Source: Trebouxia sp. TZW2008 (Eukaryota; Chlorophyta; Trebouxiophyceae; Trebouxiales; Trebouxiaceae). From it: 64,000 nucleotides of DNA. The stretch is from the NCBI GenBank assembly GCA_002118135.1, contig BDIU01000062.1:62001-126000 (forward strand), in the 5' to 3' direction. The position numbers were made by a program, and so were the translations under genes. The notes beneath the pieces were generated by a model. That model had not been told where the DNA came from. It made no database searches and worked only from the letters and a program-made list of their open reading frames with translations. Below are positions 24,201 to 33,200 of the stretch, piece by piece; position 1 is the stretch's first letter, and each line of letters begins with the position of its first letter.

Positions 24201-27200
24201 ACAAGGCAGCAGGCGATACAGCGTGGCATTAGTCCCAGTCTCACAGCTGCCTGTCTGTATTTACATGCAGGGGCTAGAGGCAGGGCTGTTGCGGGAGGTG
24301 GTGGTGCAGGAGCGTGGAGAACTGGAGGAGGCCAAGGAGCGCCTCCTGCTCAGCCTTGCTGCAGACACCCGCCAGCTGCACGACCTCCAGGACCGTATCC
24401 TCAAGCTCCTCAAGGTACCCTTTCCCCTTGAATGCTGCTATCTTGACTTTTAAGTGTTCAGGAACAAGCTGAAATCTTGTTGGTTCAGGAGTGGTAGAAG
24501 ATCTGCTAACTCAGTCATTGCATCCATTGCAATTTGCAACATACAGCTGCATACTGCAAATCATCTGCTTTGTTAAGTCAAAGCACTTGCTGCTTTGATC
24601 TCCAGGTTTGACCTTGTGTCAACCTGCCATCCTTCAGGCTGAACTCCACAGTGATGTCAACCTATGCTTATTGACAGTTGTGTCTGTTGCAGGAGTCTGA
24701 AGGCAACATCCTGGATGACGAGGTCTTGATCAACACTCTCAACAACTCAAAGTTGACAGCAGGTAAACTCAATTTGCTACACTGCATGTAAGCATTGTTT
24801 TACTGTACGTGAGATGCTGTGTATCAGAGAATCTCTGCTGAGTCTGAGAACCGTCATGCCTGATGTCCTTGCTAGCACAAGCCATTCCTGATTGCAATGT
24901 TCTTGAGCTTGAAGCATGCTCATACGCTGTTGCCTAGTCTTGCTCAATGTTTGCAAATATCCATATTCTACTCTTTGTCAGCAGCCCTCTCTATGGCTGA
25001 TGCAGATGATCAGCAGCTGCAGAGGTGGTGCAAAAGAGGCTGAAGCAGAGATCAACATGGCACAAAAAAGCTCTCGCACCTTGCCTCAGCGCAGCTCGCT
25101 GTTCTGCTTTGTCATGGCCTGAAAACCCCATGTGTCGCAACATGCCTATGCAACTGCAGAGGTGGTGCAGAAGAGGGTCAAGGAGGCTCAGCACACTGAG
25201 GCAGAGATCAACACAGCAAGGGAGAAGTACCGTACTGTGCCTCAGCGAGGCTCTCTGCTGTACTTTGTCATGGCTGACCTGCCCCTCATAGACCTCATGT
25301 ACTGAAACATGCCTACGTGACTGCAGAGGTGGTCCAGAAGAGGGTGAAAGAGGCGCAGCACACCGAGGCAGAGATCAATACAGCAAGGGAGAAGTACCGT
25401 ACTGTGCCTCAGCGAGGCTCTCTGCTGTACTTTGTCATGGCTGATCTACCTCTCATAGATCCGATGTACCAATACAGCCTGGACTACTTCGTCCAGATCT
25501 TCAACCATTGTATCAAGTCCAGCCCTAAGAGCCATGACCTGCCCACCCGCTTACGCACCCTTATGGACTTCACCACCGAGTTTGTCTTCACCACAGTGAG
25601 TGCCTTGCATCAAAGGCTGCAATTGGCTTTGTCATGCATTGCGGTTTATGTCAAGTCTCTGAAAGGCAAGCGCTCTGCAACTGCATAAGAGCCTTAGAGC
25701 CATGACCCGCCCACTCGCCTAGGCACCCTCATGGACTTCACTGAGTTTGTCTTCACCATATGTGTCCCATAATTCTGGGTTACACGTGTCTCTATCACGC
25801 ATTGTAGCCTATCTCAAGCTTCTCAAACGCGCTAGGCTAGGGGAATGGGGTTACATCACGTGTTTTGTTTATGATGCTGCCCAGAAATGTGGGGTTACAT
25901 CACGGATTTTGTTTTTGATGCTGCCCAGGAATGTGGACGTTGCAAGATACGCTGCCTTATGCATGAAACAGACTGCGAGGCAGTCACAGAGGCTGCCTTG
26001 TTGCTTCGTATCGGTGCATTTGCAGAAGGTCAAGGACACCATCTGTCGTGTCTGGGGGCATGCCTGTAAGACCCCACTGCAGCCAGACTCTCAACATTAA
26101 GCACGCATTTCCTGATTACAAGGCTCAATGCATGCAATTTTGCTCTCTTGCAGCACAATCACCTGCAGCATGTGGGGTCTTTGCAGGTTTGCAGAGGTCT
26201 GTTTCAGGCACACAGACTAATCTTTTCCTTCCTCATTTGTGCCTCGATCCAACAGCGAGCCCAGGCCATTACCACAACAGAGTGGAGCTTCCTGCTGAGG
26301 GGCGCGCCCCCTGTGACCCCCAGTCGCCCCAACCCCGCACCCCATGTCATCAGCCAGACTGCTTGGGGTGGACTGACAGCACTGGAGGATGTGTTTCCAG
26401 TGTTCAAGGGATCGCTGAGGTCTGTGACTTTGGAGACTCAGGCCTGGATCAAGTGGCTGCAGTGTGCTGCACCTCACCTTGAGCCTTTCCCTGCCTCTTG
26501 GCAATCTGAGGTAAGCGCTTGTCTGCTCTCTGCACTGTCATCAGTCAGACTGTCTGGGGTGGACTGAAAGTTTCAGTCTGAGGGGATGCTGAGGTGTATG
26601 ATGCTGGAAACTCAGGCCTGCGTGAAGTGGCTGCATTGTGGTGCACCTCACCTTGAGCCCTGTCCTGCCTCTTGGCAGTCTGAGGTAAGCTGCTATCTGC
26701 TGTCAGTCATGCTGCCAGTCATGCTCCTGATCACGCCACGGGTCACACTGTTATGGCTGTTCAGATATGCTCTCAGTTTTGAGACTTTGCACACTGCAAT
26801 GTCCTGTGACTGCTTCACAGCCTGCATTTCAGGAAGATGAGTTAGTCTTGAGCAGGCAGGCAGGCACACCAACAGGCAGGTAGTGTGGGTAAACTATTCA
26901 GCAGAAGCTGTAAGACAAGGGACACGCACTTGTGATGCCATGTGCTTGCTGCCATCCCCTGCCTTCACCAGTCAGATTACAACAGGACATCATGGACAGC
27001 GCCTGTCTAGCTGTGCAGATGCTGCTGTTGCTCACTTTGGATGTTTGCATCGTCATATGTGCAGGGCAGAAGTCCAACACCGCCAATGCAGAAGCTGTAT
27101 TGTTGCTGGAAAACTACATGCATAAGCCACAGCTGGCAACCCATTCTGGCCTGTACATCCTTGATTGGTGGCTTTGTTTAAAGATTGATTGGCTGAACAA

Positions 27201-30200
27201 CTCATTGATTGATTGATTAATGATTGTGTGGTGTCGTATGTGCAGGGTGGACACTCAGTGACACCAATGCAGAAGCTTTGCCTGCTGAAGATAGTGAGGC
27301 CAGACACCTTAGTGCCAGCCATCCAGCAGTATGTGGTCGGTAGCCTGGGCCCGCAGTTTGCTGAAGCTGCCCCTGTGCCCCTGGCTGGCCTCAGAAAGGA
27401 GAGCAGCAACACCACACCCATCATATTCATCCTATCTCCAGGTGCAAGCAAGCCTCAAGACTGTGTCAAATTAAGTGACAAGTCTGCCACTGCTTGTGAC
27501 CTTTGCCGAGCAACTGGGCGTAGCACTCTTGATATAAGGACTGCCATCCAACTGCTTGAGCTGCTTTTGGTGGCTGACTCTGTTTGCAGAACCGGACGCT
27601 GCCACTGCTCAGCTGACACCAGCGTGCTTAGATCATCTGCAAGGACTGTGTTGGAAGCAAGCAGGCACCTATGCCAAGCAATTGATCGATCAACATATGC
27701 TGCTACTCCTGGAACCCATCAGTGAGGTGTGTGTGTCTGCACACATGCAGGGTGTGATCCAACTGGGGAGCTGCAGAGGATGGCACAGGCACAGGGCTTC
27801 ATGCCTGGGGAGAAGCTGCACATCATCAGCCTGGGCCAAGGCCAAGGGCCCCTGGCTCAAGCTGTCATTGAGCTTGCTGCCAAACAAGGTATCACTGCTT
27901 GTGTAATCAAGCCCACAGAAAAGAGCATGGCACCAATCATGACCAACAGTCATGCCTGTGCCGTCTTTAATCACTGCAGTAATATTGCCCAGCAGTGCAT
28001 GGCGCCTCGCCCAGACTGTCATTGAGTTTGCTGCCAAACAAGGTTCCCCACAACAAACCAATCATGCCTCTGCCAGCGCAGACAATGTAAGTTGTGTATT
28101 TCTTGGTGCATCATCTGTGTGTCACAAGGGCCACATGCTCAGACTGTCATTGAGCTTGCTGCCAATCAAAGTGCTGCTCAGCATCACAGTATTGCCTCTG
28201 CCAGTTCACCACACAGGTGCACCATTGCTGAGCAGTCAAGTTGACAGCAACTTGCTGTGTGCAGGCCAATGTGCAGGACAGCCATTGCCTCTTTGAAACA
28301 CAAACGTGAATGCATTTGGCTGCATGCAGGGCATTGGGTATGCCTTCAGAATTGTCATCTGGCTAAGTCATGGATGCCAGAGCTGGAGCGGCAGGTGGCC
28401 AAGCTGCGCACACAGAGCGAGCCAGAGCTGCACATCAACTTCCGGCTGTGGCTGACCAGCATGCCTTGCGCCCATTTCCCTGTACCTGTGCTGCAATCAG
28501 GCATCAAGATCACCATGGAGACTCCCAAGGCAAGCGCTCACACTCGACTTGCAGTTGTTCACATTCCACAAAAACCTGCAGAACGACTTTTGCCAATTGC
28601 AGGTGTCTCTGACCACTCCTTCTAGCAGAATTGCACATCAACTTCCAGCTGTGGCTGATCAGCATGCGTTGTGCCCACTGCCCCGTGCCTGTGCTGCAGT
28701 CAGGCATCAAGATCACCATGTAAACTCCCAAGGTGACAAACCTCTTCTCCACGACCCCTCTCCCATCAGAGTCATGCATGAGACCTTAGAGTGTCAGAAA
28801 ACATGCACTGTTCTGCAGCGTCTTTGCCGCATAGACTTGTGTTGAGTCAAAGTGTCTCTGGCAGTTTGTCTCGTTGTCAGCGTTGCAGCTTCTGCATCAT
28901 GAACAGGCTTTTGCTACCTGTGTGGCCAAGTTGACCGAAAGCCCAGAGAGTCGCATGGCTGCTTGATGCTTCATGGCTTTGACCTGCCCTGGATTGCAGA
29001 GTCAAACTGTTGCTCAGCAGTGCATACACAAAAGGCGCATTTTGCCTTTCCTGTGAGGTGCCTTGCACTTTTTGTGTTTGCAAAGAGTGAAAACAGCTGT
29101 TTCAGCAGTACAGGTATCTGTTGTCATAAGGACACTCGATATCAGGACATTCTCGATGTAAGGACAATGCCTCAGGAAACCAAGCACTGCATTGTGAATG
29201 CAGTGGTCCCTCTGAGTAAGGACACTTCGATGTAAGGACAAATTCTTTGGTGACCAAAGCAGTCATTACAGAGAGAGGTTACTGTATATACAATTTGCAT
29301 GCTTGCCCCCTCCTGTGTGTGTCACCCGTCATCGTCACTGACATCCTGCATCCTTGGTGTGCTTGCAGGGCATGAAAGCAGCTCTGGCACATTGTTTCAG
29401 CAGCCTGCCTGGCAGGGCTCTAGCCCTGCACCCACAACAGCCTCAGGCCTGGCCCAGGCTGCTATTTGCTATCACCTTTTCCCCTCTTGTGACACGCCTG
29501 ATCCTGTGTGTGTTTGCAGGGTGTGAAAGCAGCTCTGGCACATTGTTTCAGCAGCTTGCCTGCTGGGGCTCTAGCCCTGCACCCACAAGAGCCCCAGGCC
29601 TGGCCCAGGCTGCTATTTGCTATCATCTTTTCCCCTCTTGTGACACGCCTAATCCTGTGTGTGTTTGCAGGGTGTGAAAGCAGCTCTGGCGCATTGTTTC
29701 AGCAGCTTGCCTGCTGGGGCTCTAGCCCTGCACCCACAACAGCCCCAAGCCTGGCCTAGGCTGCTGTTTGCCCTGGCCTTCTTTCACGCTGTGCTGCTGG
29801 AGAGGCGCAAGTACGGCTCTCTGGGCTGGAACACCAAGTATGACTTCAGTGATGGGGATTGGCTGTGTGCCAGGCAGACCTTGGCCCTCTTCCTCAATAC
29901 ACCGGTGAGCTCTTGACTTGACGACATGAGCATTGGTATGGCCGCCTGTCAAGTGTCTTGTTGGACAACAGGGCCATATGACAGTGTCTTGAATCCTGGC
30001 AGAACAGCACAATCCTTCAAACCTTACAGCAAATCACTCTTGTCAAATTCACCTGGCAATAATGGGACCCTTGATGTATCTTGACAAAATCTCTGCACAC
30101 AACACTTTGAACAGCAACCCAGCAGCTCAATGCACACACTTGTTATGGCAAAAGCTTCTGTCCCAACATTCACAGCAATAGATTACCGTCAGTATCAATG

Positions 30201-33200
30201 CTCTCTTTTGCGCTAGCTTGCATGTTTCCAATTTCCTTTTAGAAAAAGCTTTCATCACAGAGGTAAGAACTCTGCATGAGATCTTTGTGGTGTGCAGGAT
30301 GCCGTTCCTTGGGAAGCCCTGCAGTATGTGACAGGCCAGATCAACTACGGCGGCCGTGTCACGGATGACAATGACAGACTGCTGCTCATGTACCTGCTGA
30401 AGCGCTGCTACACCCCCTCAGCATTACTGCCCGGCTTCAGCTTCACGCAAGATGGCACTTACTGCCTGCCTCCTTCTGAGGCCTCTCTGGAGACATGCAT
30501 CAGCCACATACAAGGCTTGCCCACGACTGACCGGGCGGAAGTGTTCAGCATGCATGCCAATGCTGACACAGCATTTCAGCTTCAGGTGCTTTGCTGACAT
30601 CAAGCTGCTGCAAGATGCCTACTGGCATGAAGTGATAGATTGCTGTGCAAGCTTCATGGCTGTGCTATGAAGATGCATGCATCTGCAAAGTCATCACTGT
30701 AGTTTAAGTCTGAGGTTGTGTTGATTCTTGGACTTTGCATACACGCACTGATGGGCAGCACCCCAAGGTCTTGAGCCATGCAGCATGTTTTGCAATCACA
30801 TGAGATCATCAACAAGTTGAGCCTTTAATTACACAGGAGACCCTAGCTTTGCTGCAGTTGCCCAATGCCTGACCAGGCGCAAGCTGTCTGCAGGAGAGTG
30901 AGCGGCTGATTCAGACAGTGCTATCAATACAGCCGCGTGTAGGCTTGGCAGCAGGCGGGCTTGCCCATGACAGCGCTGTGTGCAGCATGGCGGAGGAGAT
31001 GCTGGCAGGCCTACCTGCCCCCCTCTCCAGAGAGGATGCCAGCATTGCCAGGGACCCCTTTGCACTGTTATCCACAGGTATGAGTCACTGTCAAACCCTG
31101 TAGGGCTTTCTGTCCCTGAATATGTGCATGACATCGCTGTGTGCAGCATGGCAGACAAGATGCTGGCAGGCCTACCTGCTCCCCTGTCTAGGGAGGATGT
31201 CAGCATTGCCAGGGACCCCTTTGCACCCTTGTCTACAGATACAACCCTGGTTGGGCATCCAATCACGTGGACAAGACAAACTTTTATATCAGTTCATGTG
31301 ATGTTGGTCACGTTTTCCAGGTTTTTGGATTTTGCTGCTAACTGCTACAACAGCGAGCTTTACGCATGTGCCAAACTGCTGTTCCCCTCCTCATCAAGAA
31401 TGTGTTGTGACACCCTGCTTGGCCCTGTACTGTATCCATCAACTCATCCAAAAGCTAATCAAGCTGCAGTGTCTTGCTTTGAAAGCCTTTGTCTTGGCAG
31501 CCTGTTGTGTTGGGGTTTCTCCCATGGTGCAGCCAACAACACAAGTTCAAGCTGTGCTGCTGTTGGTCACTGCACTCGAGGTCATGGAAACACGACTGTT
31601 GAGGCTGCTGTTGAATCTGCAGGTGCAGTGAACTCGCTTGGTGTGGTGCTGGGTCAGGAGATGCAGCGCTTCAATCGCCTGCTGCATCACATCACCACCT
31701 CCCTGCAACAGCTCACTAAGGCCCTCAAGGTACACCTTCAGCAATTACGCAGCTCTGTGGACACCATCCTGATGCATCATTCATTCATTCATTCATTCAT
31801 TCATTCATTCATTCATTCATTCATTCATTAGAAACATCTGCTAAGCAAGGCAGCAGGCCCAACCAGGTTTGTACAGAAGCAATCGACTGTCTCCAACCAG
31901 TTTGGTCATGCGCTAACCTGAACCTATTATATTGGACATCATTATTGCTTCATTCTGTGGCAATCAGCGCTGTGGTCTGTGGACAAGTTGCCTGGCCGTG
32001 ATGCTTACACCTCATGTTGTATCACTAAGCTCATGGCGCACTGTCCTTGTGATCATGCTGTACACAGCATGGCCTATCACTAGGCAAACACAATGCCATG
32101 TTGAAAGACCAAAGTGAGATTGAGTACATATCTTGTAGTGTGCTTCTGTACAGTCCTAGCAGGGTCATATCATCATCGCTCACTAGCAAGCATGTAAGCA
32201 ATGATGTATGTCTGTGCAGGGGCTGGTGGCTATTTCACAGGAGCTGGAGGGGCTGTACACAGCCAAAACAGGGCTAGACGGATATGTAGGAAAACTTTCC
32301 AGGATAATATCAACGTTTGATGTGCAGGCGCTGGTGGCTATGTCAGGGCAGCTGGAGGGGTCGCAAAGCACCTGTTAGACTCCAGGCTGTACTCAGAGTC
32401 TGGATTTGCACGGATCTCTGCAGCCTTGTGCAGAGACTTGAAATTGGGAAGTTTTTCTGACAAGAAGTCTGGCTCCTGACTTTGCAGGGGCTGGTTGCTA
32501 TGTCAGAGGAGCTGGAAGGGGTGTACACAGCACTTGTAAATCAGCAGGTGCCGGCCCAGTGGGCCCACCTGGCCTACCCCTCCCTAGCCCCCTTGCCAGC
32601 TTGGCTCCAGGACCTGCAGGCCCGCGTTGCATTCTTCTCCTCCTGGCTGAGAAGAGGAGCGCCGCCCTGCTTCTGGCTCGCAGCCTTCTTCTTCCCTCAG
32701 GTGAGCTCACAACTGGTTGTTGGAACCTGTGTCATGAACAGTGAGCACTTGTATGCCTCACCTGGTGAGTTGACTAGGTCCCTGGAAAGCGTGCAAATGA
32801 TGATCCTGCAGGCTCAAGCATTATGCTTTGCAGGCATTGGCATTGACAGCTGAGTCAAACTTGAAATGCTCTGCAGGGCTTCCTGACAGCAGTGCTGCAG
32901 AACCATGCACGCCTCACTCAGGCTCCCATAGACCAGATAACATTTGGCTTCAGCGTATTGTCTGTGGAAGACAAGCAGCAGCCTACAGAAACTCCAGAGA
33001 CTGGAGCCTATGTGTCAGGACTGCACTTGGAGGCAGCCAGGTATGCACTTCAACAAGATATTGATAAATTAGTGTAACCACTATATGGGCACACCATCAG
33101 TCACTTTTGGCAGTTGTGCACATGAGCGTATCGAGCACAAATGATGCATGATTGCTGGTGCAGTTGATCAGTGGCCGTGATTTTGCCTTCTTCCATTCAC

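Larger units (their letters stand above)
22343..25595 (+). other. Dynein AAA5 region (exons 40-45)
   Basis: Exons: 22343-22524, 22916-23013, 23570-23897, 24271-24414, 24693-24762, 25327-25595. Exon 40 encodes [19 protein letters not shown], exon 41 [16 protein letters not shown] (with exon 42), exon 42 [20 protein letters not shown], and exon 45 [19 protein letters not shown]. Exons 40 and 45 are each the functional member of a tandem family with two or three decayed copies. Confidence 0.9.

Noticed and set aside
30980..31831. 283-codon open frame through exon 52, its copy and the CATT repeat
   Set aside because: It is a frame of dynein exon 52 running on into intron and microsatellite; the dynein frame leaves it at the 31077 donor.
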